Shown here: positions 41,109 to 50,928 of the stretch, piece after piece
Layout: every line of letters begins with the position of its first letter
How positions within the stretch are numbered: position 1 is the stretch's first letter
Source: Mesorhizobium temperatum
Lineage (GTDB): Bacteria > Pseudomonadota > Alphaproteobacteria > Rhizobiales > Rhizobiaceae
Direction of reading: 5' to 3'
NCBI RefSeq assembly: GCF_002284575.1
Contig: NZ_NPKJ01000068.1
Location: 535,033-599,032, forward strand
DNA length: 64,000 nucleotides
The notes under the pieces: model-generated
Told to the model about the DNA's origin: nothing
The model's database searches: none
Seen by the model: the letters and a program-made list of their open reading frames with translations, nothing else
Position numbers and translations under genes: made by a program

Positions 41109-42449
41109 ATGAGCACAGCGCAAGCAGAAATTTCCACCATTCTCATGGATAAGGTTGCCGATTGGCTGACCCAATCGGCGCTGGCGGGCAACGACCTGGA
41201 AACATTGGTAAAGGGCTTTTGTGAACGGCTGGCTGCTGCCGGCCTGCCGCTGAAGCGGGTGCATTTGAGCTTTTCGATGCTTCATCCGCTTTATGACGCG
41301 CTTGGCTTCACCTGGCTTCGCGGCCAGGGCATGGAAGTGGAAGGCTTCCGCAAAGAGGACGGCGTTCATTCTGACAGATTCCTGACCAGCCCATACTACC
41401 ATCTGCTCAGCAACAAGCTCGACCATCTGCGGCGCCGGCTCGACCCGTCGGTGCCGTCGGAATTTCCTGTTTTCGATGAACTCAGGCTTATGGGCGTGAC
41501 CGATTACATGGCTTTCGTCCATCCCTTCAGCGGCAATACCAGTCAGGGCATGATCGGGTCCTGGTCCACCGACAGTGCTTCAGGCTTCAGCGACAGCATG
41601 ATTTCGGCGCTGCTGCGCATCCAGAACCATCTCGCTATTGCAACCAAGATGGCGGTGCTCACCAGGCTCGCCGACAACATGATGATCACTTATCTCGGCG
41701 GCGACGCCGGCAGGCGCGTGCTGGACGGCCAGATCAAGCGCGGCGAGGGCGACACAATCCGGGCCGCACTGGTCATGGCCGATATGCGCGGGTCGACAAG
41801 GCTTGCCGAAACTTCCGGCCGCGAAATCTACATCGATACGCTGAACCAGTTTTTCGATGCCATTGCTGCACCTTTCAATCGCAGAGGCGGGCAGATCATG
41901 AGTTTCATTGGGGATGGCTTCATTGCCGTCTACCCTTGCGAAAGGCACCGTGCGCAGTCCGAGACCGCCTGCCAGGCTGCTCTTGCGGCAACGCACAAGG
42001 CCACCGCGCGCATGATGGATCTCAATCTGCGCAGAAAGGAGCAGGGATTGGGCGACATAAAATTTGGCATCGGCCTGCATGTCGGCAATGTGATGTTCGG
42101 CAATGTCGGACTTACCGACCGGCTAACATTCTCTGTCTTCGGCTCGGCTGTAAACGAGGTCCAGCGCCTCCAGACCCTGACCAAGAAATATCCGCACAGC
42201 GTTCTCGCCAGCAAAGGCTTCGCCAGCTATTGCGGCGCCAACAGCTGGCTGACGCTCGGCAACGAGGAACTGGCGGGCATCAAGCAGAAGCTGACGGTGC
42301 TTTCACCCGATCTATCGGGTGCTCTCGCACTCGATGAAGACGGTGCGCTGGAGCCGATTTACGACCGAATATCGGACGCCGAACAGGTCATGCTGCTCCA
42401 TCGCGATGCGGCGCGGCTGTCGGCGGGCGACCCGAGGAAGCTCCAGTAA
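41109..42449 (+). CDS. Class III nucleotidyl cyclase with N-terminal sensor region
   Basis: A 446-residue protein. The N-terminal 200 residues (SFSMLHPLYDALGFTWLRG, VTDYMAFVHPFSGN) have no named domain but look like a small-molecule sensor. The C-terminal class III cyclase domain has metal Asp225 (MADMRGST) and Asp269 (FIGDGFIAVY), and VNEVQRLQ with the transition-state Asn/Arg. The base-selecting Lys that is usual four residues before the second Asp is Ser265, so product identity is open. ATG 41109 is chosen over a GTG at 41055. It is followed by the transporter operon. Confidence 0.83.
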   Translation: MSTAQAEISTILMDKVADWLTQSALAGNDLETLVKGFCERLAAAGLPLKRVHLSFSMLHPLYDALGFTWLRGQGMEVEGFRKEDGVHSDRFLTSPYYHLLSNKLDHLRRRLDPSVPSEFPVFDELRLMGVTDYMAFVHPFSGNTSQGMIGSWSTDSASGFSDSMISALLRIQNHLAIATKMAVLTRLADNMMITYLGGDAGRRVLDGQIKRGEGDTIRAALVMADMRGSTRLAETSGREIYIDTLNQFFDAIAAPFNRRGGQIMSFIGDGFIAVYPCERHRAQSETACQAALAATHKATARMMDLNLRRKEQGLGDIKFGIGLHVGNVMFGNVGLTDRLTFSVFGSAVNEVQRLQTLTKKYPHSVLASKGFASYCGANSWLTLGNEELAGIKQKLTVLSPDLSGALALDEDGALEPIYDRISDAEQVMLLHRDAARLSAGDPRKLQ

Positions 42450-42610
42450 CCGCCACGATCTGATCCGAACGCCTTGGTATGCAGTCGGGTCGCCGGTTCC
42501 GCCAGGAACGGCGCCCGATTCGAATCCAAGTTGCTCTAGGCTGGCAATGCGTTAGTCTCGCTTTCTGGGCCTGCCGCCCGGCAGGCTGCCAGAGTGGGGC
42601 TGGTGTGAGA

Positions 42611-44506
42611 ATGAATTCGGGTGTTGATTTGCTGCGGATCGAGGATGTTGGCATCTCTTTTGCCATTATCGGGGGACCGTTGCATGCCGTCAGGCGTGCA
42701 AATCTTCGCGTCCTGCCCGGCAAGGTTACCGCGCTTGTGGGCGAGTCCGGTTCCGGAAAATCGGTTATAAGCCAGGCAGTGATGGGCATTTTGCCGAAGA
42801 CAGCCCATGTTCGCGGCCGTATTCTGTTTTCCGATCCTGAAAAGCCCGGCACGACGCAGGATATCCTGCAGATGCCGCGTGACGGACCCGATATCCGGGC
42901 GTTGAGAGGCAGCCGCATCGGCAAGATCTTTCAGGAGCCGATGACATCGCTGTCGCCGCTGCACACGATCGGCAACCAGGTCAGCGAATCCCTGCAGATT
43001 CATAAGCCCACGGCTCGGGCAGAGCGCAAGGCGCGGACCGAGGAAATGCTCGGCCTTGTCGGCTTTCCCAATCCCAAGCGCGCCTACGACATGTATCCCT
43101 TTGAACTTTCGGGAGGATTGCGTCAACGCGCCATGATCGCCATGGCGCTTATCTGCCGGCCCGCCCTGTTGATCGCCGACGAGCCGACGACGGCGTTGGA
43201 CGTCACCATCCAGGCGCAAATCCTGCAATTGCTGCGCGGGCTTCAGACCAAGCTGAACATGGCGATACTACTGATCACGCACGACCTCGGCGTGGTCGCC
43301 AATGTCGCCGACGAGGTGGTGGTCATCTACCATGGCGAGATCATGGAAGCGGGACCTGTCGAGGCGATATTCCGCCGGCCAGGTCACCCTTACCTGAAGG
43401 GCCTGATGGCAGCCGTTCCGCATTTCGACCTGAAGCCTGGCGAAAGGCTAAAGGCGCTCCGCGAGGTGCCGGTGAATGTCGGGAACCTGCTCGGCGAGCA
43501 GACGGCGCCGGCATCGAAGGGGCCGGACGACATCCTGCTGTCGGTCAGGGATCTGAAAAAGACCTTCACCACCCGCAAGTCCGGATGGTTCGGCGGGGAT
43601 CATCAAACCTCTGTTCGCGCCGTGGACAGCGTGAGCTTCGATATCAGGCGGGGTGAGTGCCTGGGTCTGGTCGGCGAAAGCGGCTCCGGCAAAACCACCG
43701 TCAGCAAGATCCTCATGCGGGCTGTCACCCCTAGCGGCGGCTCTTTGATCTTCAACGGCCGCGATGGACCGATCGACGTCTTGGAAGCCGAGGGTGACGC
43801 CCTGCGCATGCTGCGCGCGAAAATCCAGATGGTCTTCCAGGATCCGGTTTCGTCGCTTTCACCTCGCATGACGGTGGAGAACATCTTGAGCGAGCCGCTG
43901 GAAATCCATCAGCGTGGCAATGCCGCGTCCCGACTCGCCACGGTCAAGAGCCTGATGCAGGCAATCGGGCTCGATCCGCGCTTCATCAAGCGTTATCCGC
44001 ACAGTTTCTCCGGCGGGCAGCGTCAGCGTATCGGCATCGCGCGCGCGTTGGCTCTGGGGCCTGAACTCCTGATCTGCGACGAGCCGGTTTCGGCGCTCGA
44101 TGTCTCTGTCCAGGCGCAGATCCTGAACCTTCTGAAGGACCTGCAGAAGGAATTGGGCCTGACCTACCTGTTTATATCCCACAACCTGGCGGTGGTGGAC
44201 TACATGGCAGACCGCATCGCGGTGATGTGCGGCGGGCGTATCGTCGAGCTTGCGCCGCGCGAAATTCTGCTTAGGAAACCGGTCCACCCCTACACGCGCT
44301 CACTGGTCGCCGCAGTACCTTTCGCCGATCTCGACAGGCCGATGGATTTCAAGACGCTGAAGCTCAGCGGCGCTTCCGACACCAGCGCATGGGGACCACA
44401 ATTCCGCGACGAGGGCGACGAGGACATGCTGTCGCCGCACGACCTTGGCGGCGGCCACCTCGTGCTGGCCCGGCGTACGGCCGATGTCAGCGAGTTACGC
44501 CATTGA
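42611..44506 (+). CDS. Peptide ABC transporter ATPase, two fused nucleotide-binding domains
   Basis: A 631-residue protein with two complete ABC ATPases, like YejF. Domain 1: VGESGSGKSVISQAV, FELSGGLRQRAMIAMAL, LLIADEPTTALD. Domain 2: VGESGSGKTTVSKILM, HSFSGGQRQRIGIARAL, LLICDEPVSALD. Each ends with the oligopeptide-transporter tail (HPYLKGLMAAVP; HPYTRSLVAAVP). All catalytic residues are present, in contrast to the ABC-like protein at 32051. The start ATG 42611 begins before the first conserved strand. Its stop overlaps the binding protein's TTG start. Confidence 0.93.
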   Translation: MNSGVDLLRIEDVGISFAIIGGPLHAVRRANLRVLPGKVTALVGESGSGKSVISQAVMGILPKTAHVRGRILFSDPEKPGTTQDILQMPRDGPDIRALRGSRIGKIFQEPMTSLSPLHTIGNQVSESLQIHKPTARAERKARTEEMLGLVGFPNPKRAYDMYPFELSGGLRQRAMIAMALICRPALLIADEPTTALDVTIQAQILQLLRGLQTKLNMAILLITHDLGVVANVADEVVVIYHGEIMEAGPVEAIFRRPGHPYLKGLMAAVPHFDLKPGERLKALREVPVNVGNLLGEQTAPASKGPDDILLSVRDLKKTFTTRKSGWFGGDHQTSVRAVDSVSFDIRRGECLGLVGESGSGKTTVSKILMRAVTPSGGSLIFNGRDGPIDVLEAEGDALRMLRAKIQMVFQDPVSSLSPRMTVENILSEPLEIHQRGNAASRLATVKSLMQAIGLDPRFIKRYPHSFSGGQRQRIGIARALALGPELLICDEPVSALDVSVQAQILNLLKDLQKELGLTYLFISHNLAVVDYMADRIAVMCGGRIVELAPREILLRKPVHPYTRSLVAAVPFADLDRPMDFKTLKLSGASDTSAWGPQFRDEGDEDMLSPHDLGGGHLVLARRTADVSELRH

Positions 44507-46401
44507 TCAGCCGGCGCACCGTCCTTGGACTCATGGCTTCGGCATTTCTGCCGGGCACGTTGCGCGCCGGCGATCTGGAGCCGGAATTTCTTCAGCCGCA
44601 GCTGAAGGCCAAGACGCTGCCGGCACTCGCCGAACGCCTGCCCAAAAGCCCGCGCGCGTTGAATCTCGCTGCGATGGGCCGGCAGCCCGGCCAGTATGGT
44701 GGCACGCTGCGCACGATCATCGGCAGCCAGAAAGATATCCGGATGATGACGATTTACGGGTATGCTCGCCTGGTCGGCTATGACGAAAAGCTTAACTTGC
44801 AACCCGACATTCTCGAAAGTTTCGACGTAGCGGAAGATCGCATCTTCACTTTCAAGATTCGGGAAGGGCATAAATGGTCTGACGGTAGCCTGCTGACGCC
44901 GGAGGATTTTCGCTATTGCTGGGAAGATGTCTGGCTGAACGATGAGCTTTCGCAAGGCGGGCTTGCCCCGGCCCTCCTGGCGGACGGCAGGCCGCCACGC
45001 TTCGAGATCGTCGATCCGTCGACGGTCCGCTATAGTTGGGATGCGCCCAATCCCGACTTCCTGCCCAAGCTCGCTGCTGCTTCGCCGCTATCGCTTGTTC
45101 TGCCGGCCGCCTATCTCAAGCAGTTTCACAAGAAATACCAGGATCCATTCCGGCTCGCCGGCCTAATGAAGGAGAACCGGGCCCAGAAATGGACGCTCCT
45201 GCATATCCGCATGTCGCGGCAGTATCGCCCGGAGAACCCGGATCTGCCGACACTCGATCCCTGGCGGAACCGGACCAAGCCGCCGGCTGAGCAGTTCGTC
45301 TTCGAGCGCAACCCGTTCTTTCATCGAATAGACGAGAATGGCCGGCAACTGCCCTATGTTGACCGGATTGTCATGAATGTCAGCTCGCCGGCGATCATTT
45401 CCGCCAAGACCGGTGCGGGCGAGAGCGACCTGCAAAGCATGGGAATTGACTTCACCGACTACTCCTTCCTGAAGGATGCGGAGAAGCGCTACCCGGTGAA
45501 GATGCATCTCTGGAAACGCACACAGGGTTCGCGGCTGGCGCTGCTGCCCAATCTGAATTGTGCCGACCAGGTGTGGCGTGGCCTTCTTCGTGACGTGCGC
45601 GTGCGCCGCGCCCTTTCGCTCGCTGTGGACAGGCGCGAGATCAATTTGGCCGTGTTCTACGGATTGGCGCAGGAAAGTGCCGATACGGTCCTGCCGGAGA
45701 GCCCGCTCTACCGGCCGGAATTCGCGAAAGCCTGGGTCGCCCATGATCCCGACCAGGCCAATGCCCTGCTCGACGAGGTCGGGCTTCAGACGCGTGACGA
45801 TGACGGCCTGCGGATACTTCCCGATGGACGCCCTGCGCAGATCATAGTGGAAACGGCCGGCGAAAGCACGCTGGAAACCGACGCGCTCGAACTCATCACC
45901 GATCACTGGCGCAAGATCGGGATCGCCCTGTTCATCCGGACTTCGCAGCGCGATATTTTCCGCAGCCGCGCGCTTGGCGGCCAGATCATGATGTCGATGT
46001 GGTCGGGCATCGACAATGGCGTGCCGACCGCCGACATGAACCCGTACCAGCTGGCCCCCACCATCGACGACCAGCTGCAATGGCCGCTCTGGGGTGCTCA
46101 CTACTTGTCTCATGGCAAGGTCGGTGAGGCGCCCGATCTTCCGCCTGTGGTCGAGCTGATGGCTTTACTCAAGCGCTGGAAGGCATCGACCGAAGCCACG
46201 GAGCGCGCCGAAATCTGGAATTCAATGCTGTCGATCTACACCGATCAGGTGTTTTCGATCGGCACCGTGAACGGAACGCATCAGCCGGTTCTGGCGTCCT
46301 CGCGGCTGCGCAATCTGCCTGACAAGGCGCTCTACGGCTACGACCCGACCGCCTATTTCGGTGTCTACATGCCGGATACATTCTGGCTTGGAGAGTCCTG
46401 A
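44503..46401 (+). CDS. Peptide ABC transporter substrate-binding protein
   Basis: A 632-residue family 5 binding protein. I start at TTG 44503, which overlaps the ATPase stop (TTGA) and gives ISRRTVLGLMASAFLPGTLRAGD, a signal with twin arginines that may use Tat. The family segment FTFKIREGHKWSDGSLLTPEDFRYCWEDVW follows, then LRDVRVRRALSLAVDRREIN. Its size (632) is like YejA rather than OppA (about 540). It feeds the permeases encoded directly downstream, which start 3 bp after its stop. Confidence 0.88.
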   Translation: MISRRTVLGLMASAFLPGTLRAGDLEPEFLQPQLKAKTLPALAERLPKSPRALNLAAMGRQPGQYGGTLRTIIGSQKDIRMMTIYGYARLVGYDEKLNLQPDILESFDVAEDRIFTFKIREGHKWSDGSLLTPEDFRYCWEDVWLNDELSQGGLAPALLADGRPPRFEIVDPSTVRYSWDAPNPDFLPKLAAASPLSLVLPAAYLKQFHKKYQDPFRLAGLMKENRAQKWTLLHIRMSRQYRPENPDLPTLDPWRNRTKPPAEQFVFERNPFFHRIDENGRQLPYVDRIVMNVSSPAIISAKTGAGESDLQSMGIDFTDYSFLKDAEKRYPVKMHLWKRTQGSRLALLPNLNCADQVWRGLLRDVRVRRALSLAVDRREINLAVFYGLAQESADTVLPESPLYRPEFAKAWVAHDPDQANALLDEVGLQTRDDDGLRILPDGRPAQIIVETAGESTLETDALELITDHWRKIGIALFIRTSQRDIFRSRALGGQIMMSMWSGIDNGVPTADMNPYQLAPTIDDQLQWPLWGAHYLSHGKVGEAPDLPPVVELMALLKRWKASTEATERAEIWNSMLSIYTDQVFSIGTVNGTHQPVLASSRLRNLPDKALYGYDPTAYFGVYMPDTFWLGES

Positions 46402-46403
46402 GC

Positions 46404-47402
46404 GTGTTTCGATATTTTGTCTGGCGCATCGCCGTGATGGTTCCAACGCTGCTGGTCATATCGGCGCTGGTGTTCACGATCATCGAACTTCCCCCAGGCG
46501 ACTATTTCGACAGCTATGTTGCCGAGCTTCGGGCTCAGGGCGAAGCGGTGGATTCTGATCGCATCGAGATGATGCGCAGGGACTATGGTTTCGACCAGCC
46601 ACCGGTCATTCGCTACTTCTACTGGGTCGGCGGGATGCTACACGGCGATTTCGGCTATTCCTTCGAATATGAGATGCCCGTTCGCGACGTCGTCGGGGAC
46701 CGAATGTGGCTGACCGTGCTGGTTTCCTTCGTCACGATCATCTTCACCTGGCTCATCGCCTTTCCGATCGGCATGTACTCCGCCACGCATCAATACAGCT
46801 GGGGCGACTACGGCCTGACTTTCTTCGGCCTTCTCGGCCTTGCCATTCCGAACTTCATGCTGGCGCTGATCCTGATGTATTTCGCCAACATCTGGTTCGG
46901 CACATCCATCGGCCATCTCATGGACCAGCAATATCTCGGCGAGCCGATGAGCTGGGCCAAGGCGAAGTCGATCCTCGCCCATCTCTGGATTCCGGTCTTG
47001 ATCATTGGCACCGGGGGCACGGCAAGCATGATCCGGCGGCTGCGCGCCAATCTTCTCGATGAGCTACACAAGCAATATGTCGTGACCGCGCGCGCCAAAG
47101 GACTTCATCCGTTCAAGGCGCTGGTCAAATATCCGCTGCGCATGGCGCTCAATTTCTTCATTTCCGACATCGGCTCTATCCTGCCGGCCATCATCTCCGG
47201 CGCCGAAATCACTGCGATCGTGCTGTCTTTGGAAACGACCGGGCCGATGCTGATCAAGGCGCTGCAAAGCCAGGACATGTATCTGGCAGGGTCGTTCCTC
47301 ATGTTCCTCGCCTTCCTGACCGTCATCGGTGTCCTGATTTCCGACCTGGCGCTGGCGCTGCTTGATCCACGAATTCGTTTGCAGGGCGGCAGCACCAAAT
47401 GA
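46404..47402 (+). CDS. Peptide ABC transporter permease, DppB/YejB type
   Basis: A 332-residue inner-membrane protein with six predicted helices. The N-terminus MFRYFVWRIAVMVPTLLVISALVFTI is typical of DppB/OppB, followed by the periplasmic region RRDYGFDQPPVIRYFYWVGG. The EAA-type loop lies at ARAKGLHPFKALVKYPLRMAL. It begins 3 bp after the binding-protein stop and its own stop overlaps the next permease by 4 bp, so the four genes form one importer operon. Nutrient or glycopeptide uptake is possible. Confidence 0.92.
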   Translation: MFRYFVWRIAVMVPTLLVISALVFTIIELPPGDYFDSYVAELRAQGEAVDSDRIEMMRRDYGFDQPPVIRYFYWVGGMLHGDFGYSFEYEMPVRDVVGDRMWLTVLVSFVTIIFTWLIAFPIGMYSATHQYSWGDYGLTFFGLLGLAIPNFMLALILMYFANIWFGTSIGHLMDQQYLGEPMSWAKAKSILAHLWIPVLIIGTGGTASMIRRLRANLLDELHKQYVVTARAKGLHPFKALVKYPLRMALNFFISDIGSILPAIISGAEITAIVLSLETTGPMLIKALQSQDMYLAGSFLMFLAFLTVIGVLISDLALALLDPRIRLQGGSTK

Positions 47403-48580
47403 ACACGCATTCGCCGCTGCCCGCTCCGGGTGCTCCACTTCAACACTACGTTTCCACCGCGCCCATTGACCTGCAGTCGGTCGAGGCGATGACGCCGGAG
47501 CAGTCGAAGGTCTTTCAGGCGTCGCAGTTACGGCTGATGTGGTGGAAATTCCGGATGCACCGGCTTGCCGTTATATCCGGCATATTCCTGGCAGCGCTTT
47601 ATTTCGGGATACTGATTTGCGAGTTCCTGGCGCCCTACAATCTGCACACGCGCAACATGGACTACATCTATTCGCCGCCGCAGCGGGTGCACCTGTTCCA
47701 CAACGGCCAGCTCGTCGGGCCGTTCGTCTATGGCCGCCAGATGACGCTGGATATGGACACGCTTAAGCGGAACTACATCGAGAATCAGGATGATGTTCAG
47801 CGGATCCGTTTCTTCTGCAAGGGCGACAGTTATCAGTTCTGGGGCCTGATCGAAGGTGACAGGCATTTTGTCTGCCCTGCCGAAAACGGCCAGCTCTTTC
47901 TAGCCGGCACTGACAGGCTGGGGCGCGATGTGCTCTCGCGCATCATCTATGGTGCACGCATTTCACTGACAATCGGCCTCGTCGGCATCAGTTTCAGCTT
48001 CCTGCTCGGCATTGTCATCGGCGGACTGGCCGGCTATCACGGCGGTATCTTCGACCTGATCGTTCAACGGATAATCGAAGTTCTGCAATCGATCCCCAGC
48101 ATTCCGCTATGGCTGGCTCTGGCGGCGATCATGCCGATAACCTGGAGTCCGATCCTGATCTATTTCGGCATCACCGTCATCCTCGGGCTGCTCGACTGGA
48201 CCGGACTGGCGCGGGCCGTGCGTTCAAAGCTTCTAGCCTTGCGCGAGGAGGATTACGTTCTGGCCGCGCAATTGATGGGCGCCAGAAGCAGCCGCATCAT
48301 CGGGCGGCATCTCATTCCCGGCTTCATGTCGCATCTGATCGCGACGGCGACGATCTCCATACCCGGCATGATCCTGGGCGAGACGGCGCTGAGCTTCCTC
48401 GGGCTCGGCCTGAGGGCGCCGATAACCAGCTGGGGCATCCTGCTCACCGAGGCGCGCAGCGTCAGCGTCATCGCGTTCTATCCATGGCTGCTTTTGCCGA
48501 TGCTCCCCGTCATTCTCGTCATCTTGGCGTTCAACTTCCTCGGCGACGGCTTGCGGGACGCCGCAGACCCCTACAAGTGA
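47399..48580 (+). CDS. Peptide ABC transporter permease, DppC/YejE type with large loop
   Basis: A 393-residue permease, about 90 longer than DppC. Helix 1 lies at about residues 57-80; the extra 80 residues (including RNYIENQDDVQRIRFFCKGDS) sit between helix 1 and the conserved LGTDRLGRDVLSRIIYGARIS-like site, here GTDRLGRDVLSRI. YejE has such an insertion too, which with the fused ATPase makes the operon Yej-like. The EAA-like loop is AAQLMGARSSRIIGRHLIPG. Microcin C and some peptides are known Yej substrates in E. coli; the cargo here is unknown. Confidence 0.9.
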   Translation: MNTHSPLPAPGAPLQHYVSTAPIDLQSVEAMTPEQSKVFQASQLRLMWWKFRMHRLAVISGIFLAALYFGILICEFLAPYNLHTRNMDYIYSPPQRVHLFHNGQLVGPFVYGRQMTLDMDTLKRNYIENQDDVQRIRFFCKGDSYQFWGLIEGDRHFVCPAENGQLFLAGTDRLGRDVLSRIIYGARISLTIGLVGISFSFLLGIVIGGLAGYHGGIFDLIVQRIIEVLQSIPSIPLWLALAAIMPITWSPILIYFGITVILGLLDWTGLARAVRSKLLALREEDYVLAAQLMGARSSRIIGRHLIPGFMSHLIATATISIPGMILGETALSFLGLGLRAPITSWGILLTEARSVSVIAFYPWLLLPMLPVILVILAFNFLGDGLRDAADPYK

Positions 48581-48791
48581 GATCGCTATTCCGCCGCGCG
48601 CCGGGCCGCCGACTCCACCCAGTATGATCCTTGTCGGCGGCCTGTTCGGTTATTGCAGGGTTCATCGCTCGCCTCTATATGTGGCGAGACGCGATCGGGG
48701 TTTAACACGTCGCCCTCGGGTTTCACCCGTAAACCGTTCTGGTCGCGGGCATTGCCGATCTCTTGAGCTGGTTCAGGACACACAAACGCTT

Positions 48792-49271
48792 ATGACTCGC
48801 CTCGAGAATTTCATCAGCAGGATGACCGCACAGCGCGACATTCTCGATCAAGTCTGCCCCGAGGTGGCGAAGATGGAAGGGCTGGTGCTTGAGCTCGGCC
48901 TCGGCAATGGCCGGACGTTCCACCATCTGCGCGAGCGCCTGCCCGGGCGCCGGATCGTGGCGTTCGACCGTGCACTTGGCGCACACGCCAGCTCAATTCC
49001 CGAAGCTGAAAACCTCGTGCTCGGCGAAATACGCGAGACGGCGAGCAGGTTCATTGGCATCGACGCGGCTCTTGTTCATGCCGACATCGGCACCGGCTAT
49101 GACGATCGCGATGCAGTGACCTCTACCTGGCTTCCCGATCTGATCGCGCGCCTGCTTCGCGTCGGTGGCATCGCGGTCAGCGGCACGCCGCTCGATCACC
49201 CGCTGTTGCAACGCCTCCCGCCACCGCCTTCGGTGCCCGCCGATCGTTATTTTGTCTGCAGGCGCGTGTGA
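48792..49271 (+). CDS. Small class I SAM-dependent methyltransferase
   Basis: A 159-residue protein of the compact methyltransferase type. Motif I is VLELGLGNGRTFHHL, followed by IVAFDRALGAH, the acidic strand end that binds SAM ribose, and LVHADIGTGYDD. A glycine-rich late segment (LLRVGGIAVSG) and a short tail follow. ATG 48792 is chosen; upstream readings would add a low-complexity stretch. It lies between the importer operon and a convergent cyclase gene. The substrate is unknown. Confidence 0.75.
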   Translation: MTRLENFISRMTAQRDILDQVCPEVAKMEGLVLELGLGNGRTFHHLRERLPGRRIVAFDRALGAHASSIPEAENLVLGEIRETASRFIGIDAALVHADIGTGYDDRDAVTSTWLPDLIARLLRVGGIAVSGTPLDHPLLQRLPPPPSVPADRYFVCRRV

Positions 49272-49308
49272 GGGGCCGAGACGACCCAAATCTTCAGGGG
49301 CCAAATCT

Positions 49309-50724
49309 TCAGGGGATCGTATATACTGCTATCTCCCGCTCAATGCCGCGCAGCGAGACCTCGTGGGGCACGGGCGTCAGCGCGTTCCTGTGCAACAGAT
49401 CGGCGGTGAGATTGTCGTCGACCACCGCACGAGTGGCGAAGATCGCCCGTGCGTTGGCAAGGTTCTGGACCCGCGAAGCAATGTTGACCGTCTGGCCGAA
49501 ATAGTCCTGTCGCTCGTTCATAGACACGGCGATGCAGGGGCCGGCATGGACTCCGATCTTGAGCAGCAGATCCTCGCGCCCGCTCTTGTCGTTGAGCTCA
49601 CGCATGGCATCGCGCATCCTGAGGGCCGCAGCAATCGCACGATCAGGCGTCGCGAAGGTCGCCATCACCGCATCACCGATCGTCTTCACCACCGCGCCTG
49701 CCTCCGCCGCGACGATCTCGTGCAGAACCTGGAAATGCACGCGCACGAGATCGAAGGCTGAAAGATCGCCCACCCGCTCGTAAAGCTCGGTCGATCCGCG
49801 CAGGTCGGTGAACAGGAAGGTCAGGCTGGTGATCTTCAGGCGCTGGTTGATGTCGAGTGTATCCGTGCGATAGAGATCGCGGAACGTCTGGTTGGTGAGT
49901 AGGCGCTTGGCGGTCAGGAAGGGCCGGCGTTTGCCCAGGAAATCATGCAATTCCTGGCCGGCGATGAAGACCGTCGGCAGCACGCGGGTGTCGGTCCTGT
50001 TTTCCAGCGAAATGCGCAACGGGCCGGGTTGCATCTCCAGCGTCTGGTTCTGGACATGGTCGCGATCGAAGACCAAAGAGAGGCTTCGGCGCTCTTTTGT
50101 TGGTTCGCCCTTCCCGTCGATGAACTGCGCTGAATGGGTGACCGGCTCGAAGACGATGATGAATTCAGACGGAAGCTGTATGGGCAGAACCGCCTTTTCA
50201 CCGGGGGCAAGCTCGATATCTTCCAGCGAGAACGCCTCTATCTTTTTCGCGAAATCCTCTTCCGGCAGATCGACGCCGGACGCCCAGTAGATCTGGCGGA
50301 AATATTCCACCAACGGCAGTTCGTGTGGATTGTGGGCGGCAATCCTGCGCACGCGGGGACTGACGGTGAATGTCACCTCGACCATCTCGTCGAGGGTCGG
50401 CGAATAGCCCTCGGAGCACAGCGCGCAGGTGTATTCGTCCTTCTGCAGGGTTTTTAGCGTGGCGTTGGTGTCGAGCACGCCGCCACAGCCGGGGCATAGA
50501 ACATTCCAGGAAATGTCGAAGATGCCCACCCGTGCCGCATGGAGAAAGGCGCTTATGGCGCGTTCCTCGTCGAGGCCATGCTTGCTGGCGAAGGCTGGCG
50601 CATTGATGCGGCAAAGTTCGCGGTCCTTGCCCTCCGCGATGGTTCGCTTGATCGCGTCGATTGCCTGCGGATCGACATCGGTCGATTGCCGCAGAAGCGA
50701 GAACAGATCCTGAGCTTCGTTCAT
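49309..50724 (-). CDS. Adenylate/guanylate cyclase with DUF5939-like zinc-ribbon region
   Basis: A 471-residue protein. Residues 1-300 resemble the DUF5939 region found before some cyclase domains; it holds a zinc ribbon with Cys77, Cys80, Cys100 and Cys103. The class III catalytic domain (about 300-471) is complete: LFTDLRGST and KTIGDAVMATF with metal-binding Asp and the base-selecting Lys, and DYFGQTVNIASRVQ with Asn and Arg. It should therefore be active, most likely making cAMP. No membrane helix. It is divergent from the membrane-protein gene at 50929 and convergent with the methyltransferase gene. Confidence 0.9.
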   Translation of the reverse strand: MNEAQDLFSLLRQSTDVDPQAIDAIKRTIAEGKDRELCRINAPAFASKHGLDEERAISAFLHAARVGIFDISWNVLCPGCGGVLDTNATLKTLQKDEYTCALCSEGYSPTLDEMVEVTFTVSPRVRRIAAHNPHELPLVEYFRQIYWASGVDLPEEDFAKKIEAFSLEDIELAPGEKAVLPIQLPSEFIIVFEPVTHSAQFIDGKGEPTKERRSLSLVFDRDHVQNQTLEMQPGPLRISLENRTDTRVLPTVFIAGQELHDFLGKRRPFLTAKRLLTNQTFRDLYRTDTLDINQRLKITSLTFLFTDLRGSTELYERVGDLSAFDLVRVHFQVLHEIVAAEAGAVVKTIGDAVMATFATPDRAIAAALRMRDAMRELNDKSGREDLLLKIGVHAGPCIAVSMNERQDYFGQTVNIASRVQNLANARAIFATRAVVDDNLTADLLHRNALTPVPHEVSLRGIEREIAVYTIP

Positions 50725-50928
50725 CGTGCAGGCTCCGGAAAATGCACCCCCGACGCGTCTTGGCCGGACCGGTCTTGGTCCGAGTGCTCCATCTTACTGC
50801 GAAACGGATCGTACGGCCATTCGAATAGACAAGCCTGGTGACAGTTCAATTTCCATTCGGCGGATTTTCACCGGCCGCTAGCGGCACTATGATGGTCCAT
50901 GGGGCATTCATCTTTGGGACTTTCTCCC

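Noticed and set aside
48581..48791. Possible tRNA or small RNA gene before the methyltransferase gene
   Set aside because: Short hairpins are present but no cloverleaf or CCA-type end could be drawn.
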